The notes under the pieces were generated by a model, which saw nothing but the letters and a program-made list of their open reading frames with translations, searched no databases and was not told the DNA's origin. The translations under genes were made by a program, and so were the position numbers. DNA of 64,000 nt from Streptomyces sp. NBC_01716 (GTDB lineage Bacteria > Actinomycetota > Actinomycetes > Streptomycetales > Streptomycetaceae). Position 1 is the stretch's first letter. Each line of letters starts with the position of its first letter. The stretch is from NCBI RefSeq assembly GCF_036248275.1, contig NZ_CP109181.1, positions 8,184,001 through 8,248,000 on the forward strand, in the 5' to 3' direction. Shown one piece after another: positions 1 to 8,965 of this stretch.

Positions 1-12
1 CCACGGGGCGAC

Positions 13-462
13 TCACGCGGCGTGCCCCTCTCGGGGGGCGAACACCGGGACCACCTGGCCGCGCCGGTCCTCGAAGGCGACCTGCAGCGGCATGTCGATG
101 ACCAGCTGGTCGGGCACAGCGTCGCTCCCGATGATGTTCGTCATCATGGTCGGCCCTTCCTCCAGTTGGACGATCGCGATGACGTGCGGACCGACTGCTT
201 CGAATCCGGGGGCGGGGAGGTGGTTGATGACATAGCTCAGCAACGTCGCGCGTCCGCTCACGTCAACCCACGACACCTCGCGGGAGCCGCAGGACGGGCA
301 CGCGATGCGGGGGTAGAAGAAGTGCGTTTCACACGACCCGCACTGCTGGACCGCCAGGCGGCCCTCGGTCGCGGCGTCCCAGAAGGGGCGGGTGGTCGGT
401 GTCGGCAGCGCCTGCGCGGCGCCCTCGCCAGGGGTGACCCCGGACACAAACATTGGTACCAT
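13..462 (-). CDS. DUF35 zinc-ribbon/OB-fold protein (thiolase partner type)
   Basis: 149 residues. A rubredoxin-like zinc ribbon is formed by C41-x2-C44 and C55-x2-C58, followed by an OB-fold half (about residues 65-145), the DUF35 architecture. Family members normally pair with a thiolase or a MaoC-type hydratase and help bind acyl-CoA. No thiolase is visible here; the gene ends 12 bases from the window edge, so a partner could lie just outside (inference). The start at 462 is supported by a -10-like TATAGT on this strand (475-470), which would place transcription start at about 463, so the mRNA may be leaderless. A second ATG at 453 is in frame, and an operator half-site at 455-458 falls between the two. 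Divergent from the amidohydrolase gene. Confidence 0.8.
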   Translation of the reverse strand: MVPMFVSGVTPGEGAAQALPTPTTRPFWDAATEGRLAVQQCGSCETHFFYPRIACPSCGSREVSWVDVSGRATLLSYVINHLPAPGFEAVGPHVIAIVQLEEGPTMMTNIIGSDAVPDQLVIDMPLQVAFEDRRGQVVPVFAPREGHAA

Positions 463-489
463 GACCGGTACTATACAGGTCGTTATAAT
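461..489 (+). promoter_or_regulatory. Promoter of the amidohydrolase gene
   Basis: A -35-like ATGACC (461-466), a 17-base spacer and a perfect -10 TATAAT (484-489) predict transcription start near 496. The -10 lies wholly inside the operator S1 arm, so a bound repressor would block polymerase. On the other strand TATAGT at 475-470 can serve the DUF35 gene. Confidence 0.6.
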
Positions 490-493
490 ACCG
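466..493. promoter_or_regulatory. Operator S1, 28-bp palindrome between divergent genes
   Basis: Two 10-base arms separated by 8 bases; 9 of 10 arm positions pair (left CGGTACTATA, right TATAATACCG). The same CGGTA-N18-TACCR layout recurs at 4049, 8301 and 11215. An extra GGTA half-site starts at 455, exactly 12 bases before the GGTA at 467. The palindrome covers promoter elements for both divergent genes. Probable binding site of the TetR-type regulator encoded at 8387-8965 (inference). Confidence 0.75.
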
Positions 494-539
494 TCCAGTG
501 GTTGGTCGGCACTCGGCCGACCGAGCGGAAGGAAGATTT

Positions 540-1964
540 GTGGGCACTCGAACGATCTACACGGGCGCGTTGGTCTTGGTGGGCGACCCCCGCGACGGCA
601 GCTTCCAGCGAGTCGACGTCGAGGTCGTCGACGGCCGGATCAGCCAGCTTGCCGAGAACCTCGGGTCCACGCCCGAAAGTGCCGATGTCGTCGATGCGTC
701 CTGGGCTTGGATCATCCCGGGGTTCGTGGACGCGCACCACCACATGTGGCAGGCGACGATGCGCGGCCTCACGGTGGACTTCACGCTGTCGGACTACGTG
801 TGGACGATCCGGCGCAACCACTCCGGCGTGCACCGCGCGGTCGACATATACAACGGGACGCTCGGTGCGGCCGTGGGGCTGCTCGACTCCGGCACGACCT
901 GCTCGGTCGACTACTCCCACAGCATCTTGACCCCTGAGCACGCCGACGCGGGCGTGGCGGCCATCAACGAGTCGGGAATCCGTGGCGTGTGGTGCTACGG
1001 GCTCTATGACCCCCACACGGCGAATCCGTACTTCACGTCTGTCGAGTCCCGTCTCGAGGACGCGCGACGCGTGCGTTCATCGTTGTTCGAGACCAGCGGC
1101 GGGCGGGTGCGCTTCGGGATCGCCCCGACCGAGCTGAGCCTGAACGGCATCGAGCAGGCCGCCCAGGAAATGGTGCTCGGGCGCGAGCTGGATTGCCTGA
1201 TCCACACTCACACCAACGCCCGGTGGAAGCCCGGATACCGGTCGGAGATCAAGCAGCTGGCCGAGGCTGGGCTGCTCTGGTCGCACCAGCTCCACTCGCA
1301 CTGCAACACCTCCGACGCCGAGGACTTCGCGATCCTGGCCGATCATGGGGCCAAGGTCTCCTCCACCCCCGAGACCGAGCTCAATATGGGGATGGGGTTC
1401 CCGATCGCCGCCGTCGCCGACCGCGTAGGTGTCGTGGCGGGGCTGGGTGCGGACATCCAGTCGAACAACTCTCCCGACATGTTCACGACTATGCGCCTGA
1501 TGCTGGCGGGGGAGCGTGCCCGGGCCAATCAGCGCGCGCTGGAGGAGAAAGGCATTTACGACATGGGCGGCCTCGAGTTGCGTGCTGCCGACGTGCTGTA
1601 CTTCGCGACGCTCGGCGGAGCCATCGGTCTGGGCCTGGAGGACGAGTGCGGTTCGATCGACGTCGGCAAGGCCGCCGATCTCCTCTTCATCCGCAACACA
1701 TCCCTGAACCTGACACCAGCCGTCGACCCGATGGGTGCGATCGTCATGAGCGCTCGAACCTCCGACGTCGACACCGTTCTCGTCGGCGGTGAGGTCGTGA
1801 AGCGGGACGGCGCGATGCGTGCTGACCTCGTCGAGAAGGCGATCCGAGGCCTGCGGGAGTCGGGCATCCACATCGTGAACGAGTCGCAGGCGTACGGAGG
1901 CATGATGCCTCCGCAGCCCGAGTGGTGGGGCGCCGCGACCGCAGCGACGGGCTCGCGGTCATGA
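540..1964 (+). CDS. Amidohydrolase-superfamily metal-dependent hydrolase/deaminase
   Basis: 474 residues from GTG 540, chosen because GGAAGGA lies about 7 bases upstream; an in-frame GTG at 498 would start almost at the predicted transcription start and lacks a ribosome site. The fold is the ATZ/TRZ and guanine-deaminase-like branch of amidohydrolases: a metal-binding GFVDAHHHMW motif (H66-H68), a later IHTH, a QLHSHCN motif, and GADIQS in the position of the usual GTD acid. Members hydrolyse C-N bonds, often on heterocycles or amidines, and the substrate here is unknown. It is the first gene of a rightward series with FAH- and MBL-fold hydrolases, which suggests it opens the pathway by releasing an amine or opening a ring (inference). 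Confidence 0.8.
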   Translation: MGTRTIYTGALVLVGDPRDGSFQRVDVEVVDGRISQLAENLGSTPESADVVDASWAWIIPGFVDAHHHMWQATMRGLTVDFTLSDYVWTIRRNHSGVHRAVDIYNGTLGAAVGLLDSGTTCSVDYSHSILTPEHADAGVAAINESGIRGVWCYGLYDPHTANPYFTSVESRLEDARRVRSSLFETSGGRVRFGIAPTELSLNGIEQAAQEMVLGRELDCLIHTHTNARWKPGYRSEIKQLAEAGLLWSHQLHSHCNTSDAEDFAILADHGAKVSSTPETELNMGMGFPIAAVADRVGVVAGLGADIQSNNSPDMFTTMRLMLAGERARANQRALEEKGIYDMGGLELRAADVLYFATLGGAIGLGLEDECGSIDVGKAADLLFIRNTSLNLTPAVDPMGAIVMSARTSDVDTVLVGGEVVKRDGAMRADLVEKAIRGLRESGIHIVNESQAYGGMMPPQPEWWGAATAATGSRS

Positions 1965-2016
1965 CCCGTCGGCGGCCTCCTTTCGCGCGCTGGGACAGCG
2001 AACCCCGGGAGACGAC

Positions 2017-2958
2017 ATGCGGTGGGTGACATGCCGGCGCGGGCACGGTCCGCAGGTCGGTCTGGTCGTCGACGACGCGGTGCATGTCCTGGACGACGAC
2101 CGCACGCTGATCGACGTGATCTCCGCAGGCCAGGTCGAGATGGAGCGCATCGCCGAGACGGTGCGGCGAGCGCCCGCGACCGTCGTCCCACTCGAGTCGA
2201 CGGTGCTGCACTCCCCGATCCCGCAGCCGCCCTCCGTGCGCGACACGGTCGGCTTCCTCGACCATGTCCGCGGGTGCCGAAGGGCCTACGGCCGTGACCC
2301 GGAACTCGGCGAGGTCTGGAGCCGCGTTCCCGCCTTCTACTTCGCCAATCCGGCCACCCTCTTCGGCGCTCGCGACGACGTCGCGATCGCGCCGGGCTCA
2401 CGCTGGTTCGACTTCGAGCTCGAAGTCGCAGCAGTCATCGGCACGCCCGGCTCGGACCTGGATGCTGTCGCCGCCCAGGACGCGATCGCGGGCTACATGC
2501 TCTTCTGCGACTGGACCGCCCGGGATCTGCAGCAGACCGACATGGCGCTCGGCATCGGTCAGGGCAAAGGCAAGGACTCCGGCATGACGTTCGGTCCGTG
2601 GCTCGTGACGGCCGACGAAGTCGCGAACCGGCTCGTCGACGGTCGCCTCGACCTCGAGGTGGCGGTCGAGGTCAACGGCGTCGAGATCGCCCGCGGGACG
2701 ACCGGTGCGATGGACTGGACCTTCGGAGAGATCGTGTCGTTCGTGTCGCGCGGCACCCGTTTGATCCCCGGCGACGTCATCGGGTCCGGCACGATCCCCG
2801 GCGGTTGCCTGCTGGAGCACCTCGTCGGTGACCCGGAGACCTACGAGGGATGGCTGAAGCCAGGCGACACCGTCTCACTCAGCGGTCGCGCCCTCGGACG
2901 CACGCATCAGCGCATCGTCGACGGCGCCCGCCCTCACCCGCTCTCGAGGGGCTACTGA
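2017..2958 (+). CDS. Fumarylacetoacetate hydrolase (FAH) family protein
   Basis: 313 residues with FAH-fold landmarks: FDFELEVAAVIG (metal-binding E-x-E), CDWTARDLQ (metal-binding Asp region), GKGKDSGMTFGPW (catalytic Lys region) and IGSGTIPGG near the C-terminus. Family members cleave C-C bonds of 1,3-diketo or oxaloacetate-like acids, or hydrate and isomerise ring-fission products. The N-terminal 60 residues are a typical short lid domain. It follows the amidohydrolase by 52 bases and precedes the MBL-fold gene by 25, so it probably shares their transcript. Substrate not predictable. Confidence 0.85.
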   Translation: MRWVTCRRGHGPQVGLVVDDAVHVLDDDRTLIDVISAGQVEMERIAETVRRAPATVVPLESTVLHSPIPQPPSVRDTVGFLDHVRGCRRAYGRDPELGEVWSRVPAFYFANPATLFGARDDVAIAPGSRWFDFELEVAAVIGTPGSDLDAVAAQDAIAGYMLFCDWTARDLQQTDMALGIGQGKGKDSGMTFGPWLVTADEVANRLVDGRLDLEVAVEVNGVEIARGTTGAMDWTFGEIVSFVSRGTRLIPGDVIGSGTIPGGCLLEHLVGDPETYEGWLKPGDTVSLSGRALGRTHQRIVDGARPHPLSRGY

Positions 2959-2983
2959 TCCCGACCGACACGAGGAACCTGTC

Positions 2984-3943
<960 letters not shown>

Positions 3944-4043
3944 CGCCCCGGCGCCGCGGCCGACGACGGATGCCGCGGGTGACCTCCTCCCCCCCCCGGT
4001 CGATCGGGCGTCGCCGGGAGCCGGCGGTGGTGAGCGCATTCAC

Positions 4044-4072
4044 TTGCGCGGTACCAGAGAAGCATCTATAGT
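4044..4072 (+). promoter_or_regulatory. Promoter of the SDR/CoA operon
   Basis: TTGCGC (4044-4049), 17 bases, then TATAGT (4067-4072). Predicted start near 4079 leaves about 135 bases of leader before the dehydrogenase gene. The promoter is almost coextensive with operator S2. Confidence 0.5.
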
Positions 4073-4076
4073 ACCA
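4049..4076. promoter_or_regulatory. Operator S2, 28-bp palindrome
   Basis: CGGTACCAGA, 8-base spacer, TATAGTACCA: 7 of 10 arm positions pair, with the same 10-8-10 geometry as S1, S3 and S4. A third half-site TACC begins at 4084, 12 bases after the TACC at 4072. It sits in the only sizeable gap between 498 and 8262, in front of the five-gene CoA operon. Confidence 0.7.
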
Positions 4077-4214
4077 GAACTGTTACCAGCACCACGCGCT
4101 GGTCCGCGGTGTGCGCGGTGGAACGGCGGTGGCGCTCTCGGCGCCGCTCGGATCGCTGACGACCCCCGCAAGGATCTGCGTCGGCGTGCTCTTCATCGTC
4201 GGAAGGACGTGTCA

Positions 4215-4979
4215 ATGACAGACACCCCATCGGTGTACGTGGTGACCGGAGGTGCCGGCGGACTCGGCGGCGCCACGGCGAAGCTCTTGGCGGAGCGCGA
4301 CGTGTCCGTCGTGGTGACCGACCTGGTCGACGCCGACGAGAGCGAGCTGCGCGCACAGCTCGGTGAGCGCGTGACGTTCGTCCGCGGCGACGTCTGCTCG
4401 GAGAGCGACCTCGGCCAGGTGCTCGACCACGCCTCCGAACGCGGCACGATCCGCGGGCTGGTCCACTGTCCGGGGAAGGGTTTCCCCCGCAGGATCGTGG
4501 ACCGTGCCGGGACGCCATTCCCGCTGGACCAGTTCGAGACCGCCCTGAGGCTGAATCTGGTGGGCACCTTCAACGCCCTGCGGCTGACGGCCGCACGCAT
4601 GGCCACGAACGACCCCGACGAAGGCGAACGCGGGTCGATCGTCATGACCGCGTCGGTCGCCGCCTGGGACGGGCAAGTCGGACAGATCGCCTACGCCGCC
4701 GCGAAGTCCGGCGTCGTCGGCATGACCCTGTGCGCCGCTCGTGACCTCGCCGACCTCGGCATCCGCGTCAACACCATCGCTCCTGGCATCTTCGATACCC
4801 CGCTGCTGGCCCGGTTCTCCCAGGACATCCGCGACGGCCTCGCGGAATCGGTCACCTTCCCGAAGCGCCTCGGTGACCCGGAGGAGTACGCCTCGCTCGC
4901 CGACCAGCTACTCCGCAACCGCTACCTGAACGGCGAGGTCATCCGCCTCGACGGCGCCATCCGGATGGCGGCCCGATGA
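4215..4979 (+). CDS. Short-chain dehydrogenase (3-hydroxyacyl-CoA dehydrogenase type)
   Basis: 254 residues from ATG 4215, with GGAAGGA about 8 bases upstream. The NAD(P)-binding motif TGGAGGLGG lies at residues 11-19, the catalytic Ser in MTASVAAW and the YAAAK catalytic Tyr/Lys follow. The pattern is closest to HSD10-like, 3-hydroxy-2-methylacyl-CoA dehydrogenases, which oxidise the beta-hydroxyl in branched-chain and fatty acid breakdown. It is the first gene of an operon whose members overlap by four bases (ATGA) or more, so the five products should be made together. Directly downstream lie the enoyl-CoA hydratase and racemase, consistent with beta-oxidation of a 2-methyl-branched acyl-CoA. 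Confidence 0.85.
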   Translation: MTDTPSVYVVTGGAGGLGGATAKLLAERDVSVVVTDLVDADESELRAQLGERVTFVRGDVCSESDLGQVLDHASERGTIRGLVHCPGKGFPRRIVDRAGTPFPLDQFETALRLNLVGTFNALRLTAARMATNDPDEGERGSIVMTASVAAWDGQVGQIAYAAAKSGVVGMTLCAARDLADLGIRVNTIAPGIFDTPLLARFSQDIRDGLAESVTFPKRLGDPEEYASLADQLLRNRYLNGEVIRLDGAIRMAAR

Positions 4980-5749
4980 GCGCCGCCGGCGCCCCGGTCT
5001 TGTTCGAGGAGACCGACGGTGTCGCGACGATCACCCTCAACCGTCCCGCGGTGCGCAACGCCGTCGACGCCTCGATGGCGGGAGCTCTCGCCGAGATCGT
5101 CGACCACCTGGACGAGCGCAGCGACCTCCGCGCAGCCATCCTCACCGGTACCGGCGGCAGCTTCTGCTCGGGCATGGACCTGAAGGCCTTTGTCCGTGGC
5201 GAGAAGTCCTCGATCCCGGGCCGCGGGTTCGCCGGATTCACCGCCCGCCCTCCTGCCATCCCCGTGATAGCCGCCGTCGAAGGTGCCGCCGTCGCCGGCG
5301 GCTGCGAGCTCGTGCTCGCCTGCGACCTGGTTGTCGCGGCCGAGTCCGCACGCTTCGGGGTGCCAGAGGTCAAGCGCGGACTGGTCGCCGTGGGCGGCGC
5401 GCTCCTCAAGCTGCCGTCGCGGATCCCGTACCAGGTCGCAATGGAGTGGATCCTGACCGGCGACATGGTCGGCGCTCGTCGCGCCCACGAGGTGGGGCTG
5501 GTCAACGCGGTGGCGCCGGACGGTGAGGCACTGGCGGTCGCCCGGCGCTTGGCAGACCGCGTCGCCGCCAACGGCCCGCTGGCGCTTCGTGCCAGCAAGC
5601 AGATCGTCGCGGCGTCGTCCTCGTGGAGCCACGAAGAGGCGTACGAGCGTCAGCTCGAGATAGCGCGCCCGGTGACGGAGTCGGCGGACGCCCAGGAGGG
5701 CGCCCGTGCCTTTGCCGAGAAGCGAAGCCCCGTGTGGAGCGGTCGATGA
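4976..5749 (+). CDS. Enoyl-CoA hydratase/isomerase family protein
   Basis: 257 residues, typical length for a crotonase-fold protein. The oxyanion-hole region reads GSFCSGMDLKAF, followed by AVAGGCELVLACDLV and ARFGVPEVKRGL, where the Glu of GGCEL and the Glu of GVPE occupy the positions of the two catalytic glutamates. Predicted to hydrate a 2-enoyl-CoA to the 3-hydroxyacyl-CoA that the upstream dehydrogenase oxidises. The start ATG overlaps the dehydrogenase stop as ATGA, so translation is coupled. Confidence 0.88.
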   Translation: MSAAGAPVLFEETDGVATITLNRPAVRNAVDASMAGALAEIVDHLDERSDLRAAILTGTGGSFCSGMDLKAFVRGEKSSIPGRGFAGFTARPPAIPVIAAVEGAAVAGGCELVLACDLVVAAESARFGVPEVKRGLVAVGGALLKLPSRIPYQVAMEWILTGDMVGARRAHEVGLVNAVAPDGEALAVARRLADRVAANGPLALRASKQIVAASSSWSHEEAYERQLEIARPVTESADAQEGARAFAEKRSPVWSGR

Positions 5750-6909
5750 GCGCGGGGCCGCTGGACGGCGTGCGTGTCGTCGAGCTCGGCGGGATCGGAC
5801 CGGCGCCGTTCGCGTGCATGATGCTCGCCGACCTCGGTGCCGACGTCATCAGGATCGACCGGCCGGGAGCCGAGCTCCACCCGGTGATGCACCGCAATCG
5901 CCGCTCGATCGCGCTCGATCTCAAGTCTCCGGAGGGCCGCGCGATCGCGATGCGGCTGGTCGCGACCAGCGACGTCGCCGTCGAGGGCTTCCGCCCAGGG
6001 GTGGCCGAACGCTTGGGCCTTGGGCCTGACGACGTCTCGCGCGAGGCGCCGCACGTCGTGTATGGCCGGATGACCGGTTGGGGGCAGGACGGTCCCTGGG
6101 CACAGCTTCCCGGGCACGACATCAACTACATCGCCCTGACCGGCGCTCTCCATGCGATCGGTCCCGCCGACGGGGACCCAGTGGTGCCACTCAACCTTGT
6201 TGGCGACTTCGGCGGTGGCGGCATGCTGTTGGCCTACGGCGTCCTCGCGGCCGTCGTCAGCGCTCGCACCACAGGGCGAGGGCAGGTCGTCGACGCCGCG
6301 ATGATCGACGGCTCGGCGGCCCTCATGGCGATGCTCCACGGGTACCTCGCCGAGGGGCGATGGGTCGACGAGCGTGGGGTGAACCACCTCGACGGTGGGG
6401 CTCCCTACTACCGGACGTACGCGTGCGGCGATGGTCGGCACGTGGCGGTCGGCTGCATCGAGCCGCAGTTCTACGCGAGCCTGCTCGAAGGGCTTGACCT
6501 GGGCGACGACCCGGACTTCGCGGCCCAGGACGATCGCTCGCGATGGCCGTCCATGGTGAACCGCCTGCAGGCGATCTTCGGTTCGAGGCCGCGTGATGAG
6601 TGGGCCGAAGTGTTCGCCACGAGCTCGGCCTGCGTCACCCCGGTCCTGTCGATCGGTGAAGCGCCACTGCACCCGCACCACGTCGAACGGCAGACCTATA
6701 CCTCGCTCGGCGGCGGTCACATGGCGCGACCCGTGCCTCGCTTCGCAGGAACACCTGCCGCCGAGCCGCGCCCGGCACCCGTCGTCGGTAGCGACGGCCT
6801 GGCGCTGCTGGGGGAGCTCGGCCTCCAGGCAGCCGAGGTCCGGAGTCATCTTGAGGCGGGGGTGGTCGTGCTGCCGCCGAGCGCCACCGACGAGGGGGGA
6901 CCGAGGTGA
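5746..6909 (+). CDS. Alpha-methylacyl-CoA racemase-like family III CoA-transferase fold protein
   Basis: 387 residues from ATG 5746, which overlaps the previous stop as ATGA. It belongs to the CaiB/BaiF fold, but the central motif LPGHDINYIALTGALHAIG and the NLVGDFGGGGMLLAYGVLA stretch are those of alpha-methylacyl-CoA racemases, where the Asp of GHDIN is a catalytic base. Such enzymes interconvert (2R)- and (2S)-2-methylacyl-CoA so that S-specific acyl-CoA dehydrogenases can act. This points to a methyl-branched substrate or side chain. A plain CoA-transferase role is the alternative, but the operon already contains a two-subunit CoA-transferase. Confidence 0.8.
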   Translation: MSAGPLDGVRVVELGGIGPAPFACMMLADLGADVIRIDRPGAELHPVMHRNRRSIALDLKSPEGRAIAMRLVATSDVAVEGFRPGVAERLGLGPDDVSREAPHVVYGRMTGWGQDGPWAQLPGHDINYIALTGALHAIGPADGDPVVPLNLVGDFGGGGMLLAYGVLAAVVSARTTGRGQVVDAAMIDGSAALMAMLHGYLAEGRWVDERGVNHLDGGAPYYRTYACGDGRHVAVGCIEPQFYASLLEGLDLGDDPDFAAQDDRSRWPSMVNRLQAIFGSRPRDEWAEVFATSSACVTPVLSIGEAPLHPHHVERQTYTSLGGGHMARPVPRFAGTPAAEPRPAPVVGSDGLALLGELGLQAAEVRSHLEAGVVVLPPSATDEGGPR

Positions 6910-7619
6910 CGACGGCGCGCGAGCTCGTGGCTCGTCACGTGTTCGACGGCATGACGATCGCCGTCGGGGGTTTCGGCCTCTGTGGCAACCCGTTCGACCT
7001 GATCGAGGCGGTCCGTGACTCGGGCGTGACCGACCTGACGATCGTCTCCAACAACATGGGTACCGACGGCAAGGGTCTCGGCGTGCTCCTGGAGGGTCGG
7101 CAGGTCCGCAAGGTCGTGGCGTCCTACGTCGGTGAGAACCGCCAGTTCGCCCAGCAGTACCTCGACGGGCAGCTTGAGATCGAGTTCACCCCGCAGGGCA
7201 CCCTGGCCGAACGGCTCCGCGCGGGCGGGGCGGGGATTCCCGCTTTCTACACCCCGACCGGAGCCCACACGATCGTCGCCGAGGGCAAGCCGACCACGCG
7301 GATGGGCGGCCGTACCGTGATCCTGGAGCACGCGATCGTCGCGGACCTCGCGCTCGTGCGCGCCCACCACGCGGACGCGGCGGGCAACTTGACGTATCGG
7401 ATGACAGCGCGGAACTTCAATCCCGTCGTCGCCACCGCGGGGCGGGTCACGCTCGCGGAGGTCGACCGGGTGGTGGAGGAGTACCTCGACCCCGACCTCG
7501 TGCAGACGCCGGGGATCTACGTCGACGAGGTGGTCGTCGCGTCGGCGCGAGCGCCGGAGATCGAGCAACGGACGACGCGGCCGCGGCAGTCCGAAGGAGG
7601 CGCCCATGTGGAGGCGTGA
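6906..7619 (+). CDS. 3-oxoacid CoA-transferase, subunit A
   Basis: 237 residues, GTG start overlapping the racemase stop. The glycine-rich IAVGGFGLCGNPFDLIEA motif near the N-terminus and IPAFYTPTGAHT are typical of the alpha subunit of family I CoA-transferases (ScoA/AtoD/PcaI type). These move CoA from succinyl-CoA or acetyl-CoA to a 3-oxoacid. The C-terminal tail after residue 215 is polar and probably disordered. It acts with the product of the next gene, which overlaps it by 14 bases. Confidence 0.9.
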   Translation: MTTARELVARHVFDGMTIAVGGFGLCGNPFDLIEAVRDSGVTDLTIVSNNMGTDGKGLGVLLEGRQVRKVVASYVGENRQFAQQYLDGQLEIEFTPQGTLAERLRAGGAGIPAFYTPTGAHTIVAEGKPTTRMGGRTVILEHAIVADLALVRAHHADAAGNLTYRMTARNFNPVVATAGRVTLAEVDRVVEEYLDPDLVQTPGIYVDEVVVASARAPEIEQRTTRPRQSEGGAHVEA

Positions 7620-8262
7620 GCAGATGGCCGCCGTCGCGGCGCGCGAGCTGGTCGACGGCGCGTATGTCAATCTCGGGATCGGCATTCCGACGTTGGTGGC
7701 GAATCACGTGCCGGCGGGCATCCGGGTGACCCTGCAAAGCGAGAACGGCATGCTGGGCATGGGGGAGTTCCCGGCCGAGGGCGGCGAGGACGCCGACCTC
7801 ATCAACGCTGGTAAGCAGACGGTCACGATCGAGCCGGGTGGCAGCTTCTTCGGGTCCGACCAGTCCTTCGCGATGATTCGCGGCGGCCACATCGACCTGG
7901 CGATCCTCGGGGCCATGCAGGTGTCGGGGTCGGGCGACCTCGCCAACTGGACGATCCCCGGTGTGCTCGTCAAGGGCATGGGCGGCGCGATGGACCTCGT
8001 GGCGGGGGCCCGGCGGGTCGTCGTCCTGACCGACCACACGACGAAGGACGGCCGGCCGAAGATCGTCGAGACCTGCGACCTGCCCCTGACCGGCCGCAGT
8101 GTCGTGGACCGGGTCGTCACCGACCTGGCCATCTTCGACGTGACGCAGGCAGGTCTGGCGCTGGTCGAGCTCGCCCCCGAGGTGACGCTGGAGGAGGTCC
8201 GCGACCGCACGGGCTGCCGGTTCGACGATCTCCGGGAGGGTGCGGCGCACGGCATCGACTGA
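7606..8262 (+). CDS. 3-oxoacid CoA-transferase, subunit B
   Basis: 218 residues. The NLGIGIPTLVANHVP motif and SENGMLGMGEFP, whose Glu forms the covalent glutamyl-CoA intermediate in family I CoA-transferases, identify the beta subunit (ScoB/AtoA/PcaJ type). With subunit A it would activate or deactivate a 3-oxoacid at the end of the operon's beta-oxidation-like steps. Last gene of the operon starting at 4215; the regulator gene follows after 124 bases containing its own operator copy. Confidence 0.9.
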   Translation: MWRREQMAAVAARELVDGAYVNLGIGIPTLVANHVPAGIRVTLQSENGMLGMGEFPAEGGEDADLINAGKQTVTIEPGGSFFGSDQSFAMIRGGHIDLAILGAMQVSGSGDLANWTIPGVLVKGMGGAMDLVAGARRVVVLTDHTTKDGRPKIVETCDLPLTGRSVVDRVVTDLAIFDVTQAGLALVELAPEVTLEEVRDRTGCRFDDLREGAAHGID

Positions 8263-8300
8263 CGGTGCGGCCGCCCGACCACAACTCCAGGCCCAGGAAG

Positions 8301-8328
8301 CGGTATCGTTCGCAACCTCGGAGTACCG
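8301..8328. promoter_or_regulatory. Operator S4 upstream of the TetR-type gene
   Basis: CGGTATCGTT, 8 bases, CGGAGTACCG: the outer CGGTA/TACCG pair is perfect and the spacing equals S1-S3, but the inner five positions do not pair and there is no third half-site. It ends 58 bases before the regulator start, fitting weaker autoregulation. No clear -10 was seen. Confidence 0.55.
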
Positions 8329-8386
8329 TGAATCGGGCCGGCCCAGGGCCTGGTCCCGGCGACGACGCAGTGAAGTGAGGGGGACC

Positions 8387-8965
8387 ATGCCAGACGTCAG
8401 GTCGAACGCCCTTTCCGGGCGGCAGTCCGACGTGCTCAACGCCCTTGAGGAGGCCTTCCTCGCTGAGGGCTTCCGCCATCTCACGATTGGTGACATGGCC
8501 GCCCTCGCTCGCACCTCCCGTCGCACGATCTATCACCTGGGGCAGAGCAAGGAAGAGGTCGTGGTCGGCGTCGTCGACCGCTACTTCAACTCGATGGGCA
8601 AGGAGGCGCTGCGCCGCGCCCACGGCACAGCGAATGTGCACGACCAGATCGAGGCCTACCTGTCAGCCTCCGTTGAGCGCAATCGTCGAGCCAGCCGTCA
8701 GTTCGTGCACGACGTCGAGAACTATCTGCCTACGAGCCACGTCTACGACCGCCATCAGGAGATCGCGATTCGGGAGCTGGAGACGATCGTGCGAAAGGCG
8801 ATGGAGCGGGGAGAGGTCACCGGTGGGTCGCCGGCCTTGTGGGCCGAGATGCTCGGCGCCGTGATCCGTCATCTGCGGGACCCCGATGTGCTCGATCGGG
8901 TGGGCGCCACCCGCGGCGACGCACTTGAGTTGTTCGGGCGGTTCTGCCGCCGCGGCCTGGCCTGA
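8387..8965 (+). CDS. TetR-family transcriptional regulator of the island
   Basis: 192 residues from ATG 8387, preceded by a purine-rich GAGGGGG; an upstream in-frame start at 8240 would add 49 low-complexity residues and overlap the CoA-transferase gene, so it was not used. The N-terminal helix-turn-helix (about residues 15-60: LTIGDMAALARTSRRTIYHL, then KEEVVVGVV) is TetR-like; the rest is a helical ligand-binding domain of normal size. It sits at the 3' end of the CoA operon with a copy of the island palindrome in front, so it is the obvious candidate to bind the four operators and respond to the substrate or an acyl-CoA (inference). Confidence 0.85.
   Translation: MPDVRSNALSGRQSDVLNALEEAFLAEGFRHLTIGDMAALARTSRRTIYHLGQSKEEVVVGVVDRYFNSMGKEALRRAHGTANVHDQIEAYLSASVERNRRASRQFVHDVENYLPTSHVYDRHQEIAIRELETIVRKAMERGEVTGGSPALWAEMLGAVIRHLRDPDVLDRVGATRGDALELFGRFCRRGLA

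Noticed and set aside
8240..8386. Longer start for the TetR-type gene
   Set aside because: Would add 49 residues with no TetR similarity, overlap the CoA-transferase gene and place operator S4 inside the coding sequence.
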